From NCBI GenBank assembly GCA_001595945.1, contig LSSI01000052.1, positions 1 through 58,000 of the forward strand: a stretch of 58,000 bases of DNA. Reading direction: 5' to 3'. The notes beneath the pieces are model-generated. The model was given only the letters and a program-made list of their open reading frames with translations, was not told the DNA's origin and ran no database searches. Of the stretch, positions 43,100-51,387 are shown piece after piece (within the stretch, counting starts at the first letter, position 1; every line of letters begins with the position of its first letter). Position numbers and translations under genes: made by a program. Source of the DNA: Thermoplasmatales archaeon SM1-50 (lineage in GTDB: Archaea; Thermoplasmatota; E2; DHVEG-1).

Positions 43100-43723
43100 T
43101 TAGATTGGATGGATAGTAATATTTGTGTTTATTACTTCGTCAGGAAAGTATGCTTCACAAAGATCATGAATGTATGGAATGGGTGTCGCACCTGGCCAAG
43201 CAAAAACAATTAATTTACACTCGAGTGTATTATTATTTGTAAATAACTGTTTACTACTATTAATTGAGATATTATAGTTGACAAGAAAGGTTGTATTACA
43301 TAATGTAGTAGTTTTCGAATAACAGTAATCTTCACCTGCATAGTTAACGTATAGAGTTATACCTGACCATCGATAGGTTCTAGGAAAAATCCATTTAGCC
43401 CAATAGATTGGTATTGGATTTATAAGATGCTGGACATTCAGTGAAAAATTCAACTCTACATATCCATTTTCATCCTCGGGAAAATAATAGTCATACGTCG
43501 GATTACCTACTGGTGGTTCATAATCTGTTATTAATCCCTGATCTCCAATAATGGTTCGTAATAAAGGTTGATGTTTTAGTATCGCGGTCCCTAAAGAGTT
43601 CTCATCAGAGATGTTCAGAGATGAGGGATTTTTATCATTGTTTACTTTAGCACTACCAAGTATCGCAGTCGATATCATTACTAGAATTATGCTGCCTACA
43701 ATTATTTTTTTTACAACTTTCAT
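43100..43723 (-). CDS. Exported protein of unknown function
   Basis: 207 residues. Signal peptide 1-24 (IIVGSIILVMISTAILGSA). The mature protein has YFPEDENGYVELNFSLNVQH, a WAKWIF motif, four Cys (CYSKTTTLC, then CKLIVF and CEAYF) that may form disulfides, and many N-x-T/S sites. The ending VINTNITIHPI is beta-like. No family was recognised. ATG follows AAAAGGAGGAAATAATTT, and a box plus TATA (ACATTTAAATGTTTGGAAG) lies upstream. Confidence 0.68.
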   Translation of the reverse strand: MKVVKKIIVGSIILVMISTAILGSAKVNNDKNPSSLNISDENSLGTAILKHQPLLRTIIGDQGLITDYEPPVGNPTYDYYFPEDENGYVELNFSLNVQHLINPIPIYWAKWIFPRTYRWSGITLYVNYAGEDYCYSKTTTLCNTTFLVNYNISINSSKQLFTNNNTLECKLIVFAWPGATPIPYIHDLCEAYFPDEVINTNITIHPI

Positions 43724-43833
43724 AAATTATTTCCTCCTTTTTATTGTTCCCCCTGTACAAAAGGTACTATAGTATTATACTGTTCTTACATTTAAATGTT
43801 TGGAAGCGATACAAAAATAACAAAAAATAGAGA

Positions 43834-43862
43834 AGGGGGTGAAAAAGCAGTGATACGGTTTT
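43834..43862 (-). promoter_or_regulatory. Dispersed intergenic box, copy 26
   Basis: AGGGGGTGAAAAAGCAGTGA then TACGGTTTT. It lies 42 bp from a TATA (ACATTTAAATG) on the gene side and almost touches the stop of the next gene at 43867. Confidence 0.7.
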
Positions 43863-43866
43863 TTGA

Positions 43867-44208
43867 TTATTGTTTTGTCCATACTTCAGTAAAATTATTT
43901 TCAATAAAGGTAAGTGTAAGAGTTTTGTCATTGTTGGAAAATGTATAATTATATGTAGTTATTAAAGAAATGCTTATTAAATTGATAACTAATTTTCCAT
44001 CTGTTAACTCCCATGTTCCGTTATAACCATATATACATTTTCCATCTTTAAAAAACTCTAGAATAGAAGGAGAACCAGTTGTACTATGCCATGTTCCTAT
44101 AAATCTATCCTCTTCAGTATTTATTGTATTATTGTGCTCATTACATCCACTCAATCCAACATAAATAAGTATAGAAATAATTCCAATGATCAAGAGTTGT
44201 TTTTTCAT
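43867..44208 (-). CDS. Small lipoprotein, lipocalin-like
   Basis: 113 residues. Lipoprotein signal with lipobox VGLSGC (Cys 21). The mature domain begins FIGTWHSTTGSPSILEFFKD and continues GKCIYGYNGTWELTDGKLVI, then YTFSNNDKTLTLTF. The 'GTW...L.F..DG......G.W...dg.L.i' pattern matches lipocalin-like DUF families (DUF5640 type) that form small ligand-binding barrels. Probably anchored outside the membrane. ATG follows GGAGAAGATAAGACATA. Confidence 0.72.
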   Translation of the reverse strand: MKKQLLIIGIISILIYVGLSGCNEHNNTINTEEDRFIGTWHSTTGSPSILEFFKDGKCIYGYNGTWELTDGKLVINLISISLITTYNYTFSNNDKTLTLTFIENNFTEVWTKQ

Positions 44209-44729
44209 TATGTCTTATCTTCTCCTAATGTTTTATAACGTTTCATTCTTTAAAAATATATCCTCAGAAAACAGGTGGGCAGGAAAGCGTTGATACGTTT
44301 TTTGTTGTTTTCGTACGAAAGAATGACAAAGTATTGTCGGTCTAGAGAGAAGAGTGGCAGATTATTTGGAAGTATAAATTAAGGGGGAAATATGAAGAAA
44401 AAATATTTTCTGCCAGACTCCCTTTCCTGTTCAAGTTTTTAATTCCTCCTCTCTATGACCTAATTGTTCAAGAAATGATGACCTGAACCATTATTATTTA
44501 CTTTCTTTTTTTCCTCCACTGATAATACAGGTTACAAATAGGAACGAAGTTATCATATTTAAAAATTTTGGAAAAAATAAAAATTTAAGAAAAACAAAGG
44601 TGTGGGAAAGTATTAACACAGTTTTAAAACACAATGATAATGGTTTTTATTATGTAAATCATTACTAAAAAAGGTAAGAAATATAAAATAGTTAGATTTG
44701 ATATAATTTACTGAAAGAGTATAAAAAGA
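44209..44729. other. Spacer pair around a lost gene
   Basis: Contains box 44274-44302 (GGTGGGCAGGAAAGCGTTGA then TACGTTTTT, with TTTAAAAATATATCCTC on the gene side), serving the lipoprotein. A second box at 44599-44624 has TATA (CATATTTAAAAATTTTGG, 44554-44571) and a minus-strand leader with GGAGGAA (44512-44518). The leader is followed by ATG at 44491 and only six further codons before a stop. The promoter and leader are intact but the gene is gone. Confidence 0.5.
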
Positions 44730-45932
44730 TTATTTAGCGTTATTGCCCTTTTTTAGTTTTTTTAGTTTAATGAAATATAATATGAGTAATGGAGGGCCTA
44801 AACTCCAAGCTGAATAAAGAAACACGCGGCTAAAGCCAAGTAACACTACTAAAGAGCCACTAATAGCACCTAAACCAAATTCACTGAAATTACCGATACT
44901 GGCAAAAATTGAATACTGCGTCGTTCCTATTTTCCGATTGGAAACATTCATAAGTAACGCTCCACCCGCTGCGTAGAGACCACCGCCTTGTAAAAATCCG
45001 ATGATTCCATATAATATCCCAACTGCTTCCCAAGTATGTGCAAAAATAAGTGCAGCAGAAAACACAAGACTTACACTCATAAAAACGAATAATATCTTTT
45101 TAACACCCCATTTATCAGCAAGGACTCCTCCAAATAATGAACCAAAAACTAAAGTTATTGGATATATTGACATAACAAGCCCAATTTGACCAACATTAAG
45201 ATGTAAAATTGTTTTCAAATACAACGGAATCGCAAATATCAACAAACCAAAATTTATTCCATGGACCGAACAGTACAAAGCAACAAGCTGTGTCGTTGCT
45301 TTCTTAAATTCTGCTTTTAGAATTGACGAAATTTTCTGTGCTCGTTTCAACATTTTCTCTTCGTGTATGAGAAGTGAAACAACAATAATGACAAGAATGA
45401 TTATAGCACCGGTAAAGAAACAAAGATTATATCCATAGATTTCTGCTATAGAAGACAGTACTAAGGTCGAAAATGTCATTCCTGCAAAAAGTCCTGCGGT
45501 CATCGCTCCATTTATTTTTCCTCGTTCATTTTCCTTTGATATATAAATCGCCCATCCATCACAAGAGACATCAACAAAGACGATACCAAGATGACTCAGA
45601 AATAAAAAGAGCGAAAATAATAGTAATGAGGTGGATGGATGAAGGACCATAATTAAGAAAAGACCAATTGCTCCTAATAACCCACCAATAATAATAAAAA
45701 TTTTTTTTCCTAAAGAATAAAAATAATCAACGATTGGGGCGAAAACAAACTTTAGGTACCATGGTGCTGCCGTTACTCCTGCAACAAGTGTAGCGATTGG
45801 CATAGAAATTCCTTGATCAAGGAGATAAATAGGGACAATTACTGTCGTAAGCGTTAGCTGTAGTCCTTCGGAGAAATATAAGCTCCCAAATAAAAGACTT
45901 TTATGCCAACATTTTTTACTAATATCGATCAT
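44730..45932 (-). CDS. MFS transporter, AmpG/acetyl-CoA-transporter-like
   Basis: 400 residues with about twelve membrane helices. The N-terminal region YFSEGLQLTLTTVIVPIYLL, then VAGVTAAPWYLKFVFAPIVD, resembles the AmpG / acetyl-CoA transporter branch of the major facilitator superfamily. VDVSCDGWAIY fills the usual motif after the fourth helix and GGVLADKWGVKK is a typical MFS loop. The substrate is unknown; AmpG relatives carry anhydro-muropeptides and others organic acids or CoA esters. GTGATAACTTATT stands before ATG. A box at 46079 lies upstream. Confidence 0.78.
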   Translation of the reverse strand: MIDISKKCWHKSLLFGSLYFSEGLQLTLTTVIVPIYLLDQGISMPIATLVAGVTAAPWYLKFVFAPIVDYFYSLGKKIFIIIGGLLGAIGLFLIMVLHPSTSLLLFSLFLFLSHLGIVFVDVSCDGWAIYISKENERGKINGAMTAGLFAGMTFSTLVLSSIAEIYGYNLCFFTGAIIILVIIVVSLLIHEEKMLKRAQKISSILKAEFKKATTQLVALYCSVHGINFGLLIFAIPLYLKTILHLNVGQIGLVMSIYPITLVFGSLFGGVLADKWGVKKILFVFMSVSLVFSAALIFAHTWEAVGILYGIIGFLQGGGLYAAGGALLMNVSNRKIGTTQYSIFASIGNFSEFGLGAISGSLVVLLGFSRVFLYSAWSLGPPLLILYFIKLKKLKKGNNAK

Positions 45933-46078
45933 AATAAGTTATCACTCTGTAAAGATTTTTATCAATGAATTCGGTTTTTATAAGTCTCTACACTCCCTGA
46001 ATTTCAACAGAATATATTATTTATAATCACATAAAAGAATATAAATGTTTGGAAAAAATAAAAATAAACAAAATAATC

Positions 46079-46111
46079 GGGGTGGTGGTCTGAAAGCATT
46101 GACATAGATTT
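46079..46111 (-). promoter_or_regulatory. Dispersed intergenic box, copy 29
   Basis: GGGGTGGTGGTCTGAAAGCA then TTGACATAGATTT, 42 bp from ATATAAATGTTTGGAAA on the gene side. It serves the MFS transporter. Confidence 0.6.
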
Positions 46112-46169
46112 TTTTATGCGGTACCGTCTTAGTCTTCACCTTGGATGAAAATGCTTTTTACCGTAATTA

Positions 46170-47948
46170 TTAAATCAAGAACGAACGGTATTGAAAGAGT
46201 TCATGATACATTGGGATTCGGTTGAGAATATTTTGTAATTTTTCAGGAAGCTGTAGAGGGGAATATTCATCTTCAGGTGTGTGTTGCCGGGTAGTGGGTA
46301 TCCATTGCGTGTTATGGATTGTTGCGTTTACCGGTATTTCCGGAAGGATAAGACACGAGGAATGAATATTATCGACATAAACGGTGTTATTAGCAACGAA
46401 GGATGATGTGTTTTTATACATCCCATCAGCAGTATTTGGGTTACTCAGATAGCGTGGGTAGTTCGAGGAGGAAACAGCAACTCGTATTTGATGACCTGTG
46501 TTCCATACATAGGACGTACTCCAAAGATCGATCTCTACTTGGTAGATCATTCCAGGGTTCATCAGTTCCCAATGATCTGTCCCATTGCGATTCCTCATAC
46601 GCAGGATTCCATCAATAATGAGCATGGATCGGCCATCCGGGTACACATCAGTGAGTTTTACGGTAAAATCAGTGTCAGAGCGATTGGATGATACATACAA
46701 CCGTGCTTTTATAGCCCCCGTCGCCTCGTACGGATGTGTAAGCACCGGGCTGGTGAACACCAAAACATCAGATCGATTCTCAACCGAGCGTTCATCACAT
46801 GGACCTGGAGAAAGAAGAAGGTTTCCTCCACCAAGAGTGGGAACTGGGTTTGAGGGATCATACGTATAGGTAAATTGATGCGTATCTGAGGGAATGGTGG
46901 TATGTAGACTTCCATCCGTTTGGAAGTACCAAGCGCGTTGTGTATATGGTATCGGCCAGTCATCAGCAGTTCGCCATTCATTGCCTGGAGCATTAGCATC
47001 ATCCACATCACCCATCACATAGTAGGTCACCGCCGGCCAGTTGTCATATTCAGTTGAACCTCCCATAGTATATTCATCGACCATCTGCCAGAATAGAGGC
47101 TGGGAAAAATTATCAATGGAATTTGCAGGATACGTAAGTTCACCTTGCTTCCGAGTCCCTGCACCTCCATGTGTCCATGGTCCAAGTATTAATTTGGATT
47201 TGCCAACAGCCCCTGGTCCTCCCTGATGCTGATAGCCAAAGAATCCATCAATAGTTCCTTGAGTGAAGATGTCGTACCATCCACCGATATGGATAGCTGG
47301 GACGTTCACATCCTGCCAGTTATCGTCTAATGAGACATTTGTCCAATAGTCCAGGGTGTAATTCTCATGAGCCCAGAGCTCAGGGAGGATATCTTCACTC
47401 CCTTGGTTTTTAAGCCAGCCTTCTACCATACTTTTCCTGAATTCTCCCCCTGGGTACATCGCATGCTTATACAGGTTTGGAGTTGCAACCTGGATGTATT
47501 GACAGGCAAGATATGGAGGGTTAGCACCAGCCGTCAAATATTGGGTGATGCCTAACGCAGAAGCACCAAAGGTTGCAATTTTACCGTTTGACCATGTCTG
47601 ATTCGCGACCCACGCAAGCGTATCAGGTCCATCGGTGTGCTCATTTCTAAAAACCGTATCACTCCCCTCCGATGCATACCGTCCTCGCATATCCTGGGTT
47701 ACGGTAGGCCAGCCATTCTGCGCCCAATTCCTTGCAATGAGGAGGAGAAAATTTTTGTTATACGGTGTCCGGATAAGGATTGCACCATGAGGCGATGTAG
47801 ACGACCTGGGTGTATAAACATCTGTTGCCAACCCAACCCCATCGCGCATTGGCACCATATAATTGTCTTTCACAACACACCCAGCAAATAAAAGGGTAAG
47901 CAGAATAATACTAATAAATACTCCACCAATAATTTTTTTGTTTTTCAT
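46170..47948 (-). CDS. Lipoprotein CocE/NonD-family hydrolase (X-Pro dipeptidyl peptidase-like)
   Basis: 592 residues. Lipoprotein signal with lipobox LFAGC (Cys about 24). The S15/CocE alpha/beta-hydrolase domain begins VPMRDGVGLATDVYTP and contains the nucleophile motif FGASALGITQYLT (Ser within GASALG), GGWYDIFTQGTIDGFF and the His block LGPWTHGG. The C-terminal jelly roll (about 370-560: FTSPVLTHPYEATGAIKARL, VDLWSTSYVWNTGHQIRVAV) is typical of X-Pro dipeptidyl peptidases and cocaine esterases. Substrate: peptide ends after proline, or esters. GC is higher than in its neighbours. ATG follows GAGGGAGACCTAT. Confidence 0.86.
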   Translation of the reverse strand: MKNKKIIGGVFISIILLTLLFAGCVVKDNYMVPMRDGVGLATDVYTPRSSTSPHGAILIRTPYNKNFLLLIARNWAQNGWPTVTQDMRGRYASEGSDTVFRNEHTDGPDTLAWVANQTWSNGKIATFGASALGITQYLTAGANPPYLACQYIQVATPNLYKHAMYPGGEFRKSMVEGWLKNQGSEDILPELWAHENYTLDYWTNVSLDDNWQDVNVPAIHIGGWYDIFTQGTIDGFFGYQHQGGPGAVGKSKLILGPWTHGGAGTRKQGELTYPANSIDNFSQPLFWQMVDEYTMGGSTEYDNWPAVTYYVMGDVDDANAPGNEWRTADDWPIPYTQRAWYFQTDGSLHTTIPSDTHQFTYTYDPSNPVPTLGGGNLLLSPGPCDERSVENRSDVLVFTSPVLTHPYEATGAIKARLYVSSNRSDTDFTVKLTDVYPDGRSMLIIDGILRMRNRNGTDHWELMNPGMIYQVEIDLWSTSYVWNTGHQIRVAVSSSNYPRYLSNPNTADGMYKNTSSFVANNTVYVDNIHSSCLILPEIPVNATIHNTQWIPTTRQHTPEDEYSPLQLPEKLQNILNRIPMYHELFQYRSFLI

Positions 47949-48092
47949 ATAGGTCTCCCTCTTTTTATATTACAATACAGAGATACTATTTATTTTTATC
48001 TATATGGATAATATGCATCGTGTCTTTTAAACTGTACCGTTTCTTACTTTTTTATTTGTTTTCGTATAAAAAACAGTAACATTTTGTCTTAG

Positions 48093-48119
48093 AAACCGTG
48101 CCACTGCTTTCCCACCCGC
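48093..48119 (+). promoter_or_regulatory. Near-consensus box in opposite orientation, no gene behind it
   Basis: AAACCGTGCCACTGCTTTCC then CACCCGC is the reverse complement of the box. Downstream on the plus strand is a TATA-like GGTTCTAAATATATAAAC (48143-48160), but no plus-strand gene begins before 48981. It lies between the CocE-type gene start and the end of a minus-strand membrane gene, so this is either a lost gene's promoter or an inverted copy. The interval 47949-48328 shows no coding frame. Confidence 0.6.
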
Positions 48120-48328
48120 TTCTCTGTTTTTTCTTATTTTTTATCGGTTCTAAATATATAAACGAAATTCATATGATACCTGCCTATAACCTATTCTAAT
48201 AAAAAAGAGGACAAGCAAAGTCAAAAATGCATTATTATCATTCTTTTTAAGGAATCAATATGATATGATACCAAGTAGAAATCCATTTCATGATATCTAT
48301 CAATTTTTTTTTAGTAACTATGTAGCTT

Positions 48329-48871
48329 TTATGAAATTTGAGTTCGAGTTATTAATATTAAAAAAATGTAGCTAAACGCATTTACGATAAAAGAAAAAAT
48401 AAGGGAGCTTTCGATGGGTTTATTGATCTTTTTTTGTAGAAATAGAAAGATAACTGGTGTTTCAAATAAACAAGAGACCATGTACATCATGACTAGTGAG
48501 ACATACGAGTATTGAAATGGTTGGTTAAGGAATGGATAAAGAAATCCAATCACTGTGGTAAGACCATTCGCGCAAAGAAATATAAAAAAAGATTTCTTGT
48601 ATTTGATTGGATAATTCCAAATATTCAATCTTACTAAAAAATATACAATGGTCGCTTCTATAAAAATCACAGGAATCAGATAGATTAGATGAAAAAGGGA
48701 AAAAAAATTAAACAAACTAGGTATAATTACATCAGCTTTGACGGTAGGGATACACAAGAGGATAACAAAGAAAATAATAATAAACATATGAGTAAAATTA
48801 CACCCCTTGCCTGTACTTGTTGTGATGTTATAAAAAGCCTGTTTAAGTCGCATTGTTTTTAATGTGTTCAT
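48329..48871 (-). CDS. Membrane protein with signal-like N-terminus
   Basis: 180 residues, five hydrophobic segments. An internal Met (about residue 29) begins MFIIIFFVILLCIPTVKA, a good signal peptide, so the true start may be 48787 (AAGGGGTG upstream). Later segments (LIYLIPVIFIEATIVYFLVR, FFIFLCANGLTTVIGFLYPF, SLVMMYMVSCLFETPVIFLF) form membrane helices. No family was recognised. It is divergent from the membrane-anchored ArsR-type regulator, which may control it. Confidence 0.62.
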   Translation of the reverse strand: MNTLKTMRLKQAFYNITTSTGKGCNFTHMFIIIFFVILLCIPTVKADVIIPSLFNFFSLFHLIYLIPVIFIEATIVYFLVRLNIWNYPIKYKKSFFIFLCANGLTTVIGFLYPFLNQPFQYSYVSLVMMYMVSCLFETPVIFLFLQKKINKPIESSLIFSFIVNAFSYIFLILITRTQIS

Positions 48872-48980
48872 AATCTACAATGAATAAAGCGAATTATTAA
48901 GAGTGGGAAAATATAGGGAAATTACCCTAGAAAACCCAATAGGTATTAAAGCAGTTTTTAGATAAAGCTCTTTGGCATAT

Positions 48981-49490
48981 ATGTCAAAAATCACTTTAGA
49001 TATTGAGGATTTCAAGACATTGGCCTCAGAGACTCGGTTAGATATTCTTCGTGCTATCGATCAAAAAAATATGAATCTAAAAGATATTAGCCGTGTGACA
49101 AAACTACATGAAACGACCGTCCATGAACATTTAACAAAATTAGTAAATTCAGGTTTTGTGAAAAAGAATGAACGGCAAGGACATAAATGGGTGTACTATA
49201 AACTCTCCTGGAAAGGATCAAGTCTCTTGCATCCAGATAATACAAAAGTAGTTGTTATGTTCACGACAACATTCGTCATTTTCATAGGCGGCATGGTGAG
49301 TATATTAAACATGATGAACCTCTTTAATGTCTCAAAAGCGGAAACTATTGCCCGCCCAAATATGAATGCAATGGGTAGTGGCGAGTTTTTTGTCTTTTTT
49401 CCTATTGCTCTTATTTGTCTTATTTTTTTCTGTGTTTTTATGATTGCATCAATTAGGTTGTTTCGAAAAAATAAATCACCAAAATTATAA
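48981..49490 (+). CDS. ArsR-type winged HTH regulator with two membrane helices
   Basis: 169 residues from ATG 48981; a TTG 9 nt upstream is also in frame. The N-terminal 80 residues are a winged HTH (FKTLASETRLDILRAIDQKN, LHETTVHEHLTKLVNSGFVK, GHKWVYYKLS). Then follow two membrane segments (about 90-113 and 136-162) with a short outside loop, and a basic end. This is a one-component membrane-anchored DNA-binding protein. Its divergent neighbour, a five-helix membrane protein 109 bp away, is a likely target. No strong ribosome site. Confidence 0.78.
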   Translation: MSKITLDIEDFKTLASETRLDILRAIDQKNMNLKDISRVTKLHETTVHEHLTKLVNSGFVKKNERQGHKWVYYKLSWKGSSLLHPDNTKVVVMFTTTFVIFIGGMVSILNMMNLFNVSKAETIARPNMNAMGSGEFFVFFPIALICLIFFCVFMIASIRLFRKNKSPKL

Positions 49491-49667
49491 AACAACATGC
49501 TTTTTTTGGTATTTCTCTTAATTATCTTATATAAGTGTTTTTTCTTGAAAAATTGTAGTGTCTGTCTGATTTGTTTTGGTTTTTTCCCTAGAACTTCAGA
49601 GGATATATAAATAATGTGACCTATTTGCTTTTTGTTGCTTATATAACATATGGAGGACGGAAGAAAT

Positions 49668-50570
49668 ATGGGAAAGTTTCTATGGAAAAAAGAAATTGCG
49701 TTAGGAATTGCTTTTCTGTTTTTTTGTTTGGCTGTAGGTGTTTCGACCGCAGGTCAAAAAACAAATGTCCGTCATGATGTAGTCCCATCTGATGGCTTTG
49801 GTCTGCACAGCGTTCTGAATATCGAATGGAGCCAAAATGCGACATACGACCCACTTCCTCCTGATAGTACACTCCGATTGATCACCTTGAACATAACATA
49901 TTGGACCACGCATGGTCCCTTCTTTTATCGGATGATTCTGTTGTATTGTCAGCTTACACATCAGACTATTACGGTGAATCTAGATGTTAGAGATACACCT
50001 AGTTGGTGTACTGCGACCCTTCAAAACACCCAATTACCATTTCTTATATCAGAGACTCAAGTAACACAACATACAACCCTACTTGTTGCAGTGGATGAAC
50101 ACGCGCCTGCTTTCGAACCATTTTTAATCACTCTGTATGCATCAGTGGATACGATGATTGGTCCGTTTGGTCTCCTCCCGTTTGTTTATGGATTTGAAAT
50201 AGATAGGAAGATTGGTTTTGTACCCGGGTACCGAGCGCAAATTACTGTCACCCCGGAATCTAATTTCCTCGAGACCACACCTGGAACCTCGGTCACTGAC
50301 CTGATAACTGTAGAAAATCTCGGAAATGGGAAAACCCTGGTTAATATACAAATTGTTGATTTACCTCAGAACTGGGTTGTTATAATTGATCCGTCTCAAC
50401 TCATTCTAGAAATGAATGAAAGAAAAATAACAAGGCTCATAGTCACTCCTCCTTTTGGTTACTATGGAGTTGCTACAATACTCTTATCTTTTACTCCCCG
50501 GTCGTATTATCATCCAGAATATACCGGAGAACCGCACTTTCTGCACATTGTAGTTGAGGTGAAACCATAA
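49668..50570 (+). CDS. Exported protein with NEW3/CARDB-type C-terminal domain
   Basis: 300 residues from the ATG at 49668, after GGAGGACGGAAGAAAT; an in-frame ATG at 49650 precedes this ribosome site. Signal peptide about 1-30 (IAFLFFCLAVGVSTAG). N-terminal half: beta-rich Ig-like (LRLITLNITYWTTHGPFFYR). C-terminal half, from about 195, opens with TVTPESNFLETTPGTSVTDL and contains VENLGNGKTLVNIQIVDLP and YHPEYTGEPHFLHIVVEV: the NEW3 / NPCBM-associated Ig fold. An extracellular stalk or adhesion protein. It stops one codon-frame before the PKD lipoprotein remnant. Confidence 0.72.
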   Translation: MGKFLWKKEIALGIAFLFFCLAVGVSTAGQKTNVRHDVVPSDGFGLHSVLNIEWSQNATYDPLPPDSTLRLITLNITYWTTHGPFFYRMILLYCQLTHQTITVNLDVRDTPSWCTATLQNTQLPFLISETQVTQHTTLLVAVDEHAPAFEPFLITLYASVDTMIGPFGLLPFVYGFEIDRKIGFVPGYRAQITVTPESNFLETTPGTSVTDLITVENLGNGKTLVNIQIVDLPQNWVVIIDPSQLILEMNERKITRLIVTPPFGYYGVATILLSFTPRSYYHPEYTGEPHFLHIVVEVKP

Positions 50571-51215
50571 AAAAAATTGAGTCATATATTTGGTTTTATA
50601 ATATTATTATTATCAGCGTCATACTTAATTGGTTGTTTTGATGAAAACATAGACAAGAATAAACCACCAATAGCAGATTATATATTTACTAATGCGAGTA
50701 ATGCATCTATTGATAACTGTTACAAATCTGCTTTTAAATTTACGGATAATTCCTCAGATACTGATGGTGAAATTGTCAAATGGTCTTGGGATTTCGGTGA
50801 TGGCAGCTCTTCAGGTGCCCGGAATCCTCTTTATTATTTCTCCACTCCATGTCACCAGGTAATTACTATAACGTAACTTTAAACGGTAACAGATGAAGAT
50901 GGTGCTATAAACTCAACCACACAAAAAGTACAGATATTTATGGTACCTATTTGTATCCCTGTGGTAAACTCTACATACAGTCCCAAAGAAAATATTACAA
51001 ATCAAACATCTTTATTTTTCAACGCATCATTATCTGAAATATATGGGCAGGATGTTATCTATTACTGGGACTTTGGAAATGGAATAAAAGTTAATGAAAC
51101 AAACGCTATAACAACCCATATTTATGCCATCGCTGGAGTATATACAATAAGTCTAACCATTTCAATTAAAAATGGTCTTTTAGACTATATTACAAAAGAT
51201 ATCATAATATCTTAG
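50571..51215 (+). pseudogene. PKD-domain lipoprotein broken by two compensating frameshifts
   Basis: The first part (from TTG 50577) has a lipoprotein signal (LLLSASYLIGC) and a PKD domain (IVKWSWDFGDGSS) but meets a stop at 50876. In another frame, GNYYNVTL fits exactly where the PKD strand should continue. An extra A near 50880 then returns reading to the first frame: TVTDEDGAINSTTQKVQIFM, followed by a second PKD domain (VIYYWDFGNGIKV to YTISLTISI) ending at 51215. One deletion and one insertion within about 35 bp explain this. It directly follows the gene at 49668-50570 and may have been co-translated with it. Confidence 0.6.
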
Positions 51216-51265
51216 ACTAAAAATATAGATAAATTACGTTTGAATTAAAATAAAACCATAAATGA

Positions 51266-51287
51266 AAACCATGTCAATGCATTCCCA
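51266..51287 (+). promoter_or_regulatory. Box in plus orientation upstream of a plus-strand gene
   Basis: AAACCATGTCAATGCATTCC then CA: the reverse complement form. A TATA (AACATTTAAAAG, 51323-51334) lies about 40 bp on, followed by the leader AGGGGAGGAAC and ATG 51388. Here box, TATA and gene are all turned round together, which supports a promoter-linked function. Confidence 0.7.
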
Positions 51288-51387
51288 TATTCTTATTTTT
51301 TATTTTATTTTTATTTTTTCATAACATTTAAAAGAAATAATGTCATACCAATTTTCATCCTGATTGTATCAGGGGAGGAACAAAAAA

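Noticed and set aside
44393-44443. 16-codon plus-strand peptide after GGGGGAAAT
   Set aside because: A fair ribosome site precedes ATG, but the peptide is too short and unsupported.
365-46111. Integron attC sites
   Set aside because: The box has no inverted-repeat core, no integrase gene was seen, and TATA linkage is strong. Cassette-like behaviour is kept only as a hypothesis.
46403-47891. Several plus-strand frames of 60-94 codons inside the CocE/NonD gene
   Set aside because: All are antisense shadows of a well-supported long gene with conserved catalytic motifs.
365-51287. CRISPR array formed by the repeated boxes
   Set aside because: Copies are hundreds to thousands of bases apart with genes between them, and are imperfect; there is no regular spacing and no cas gene.
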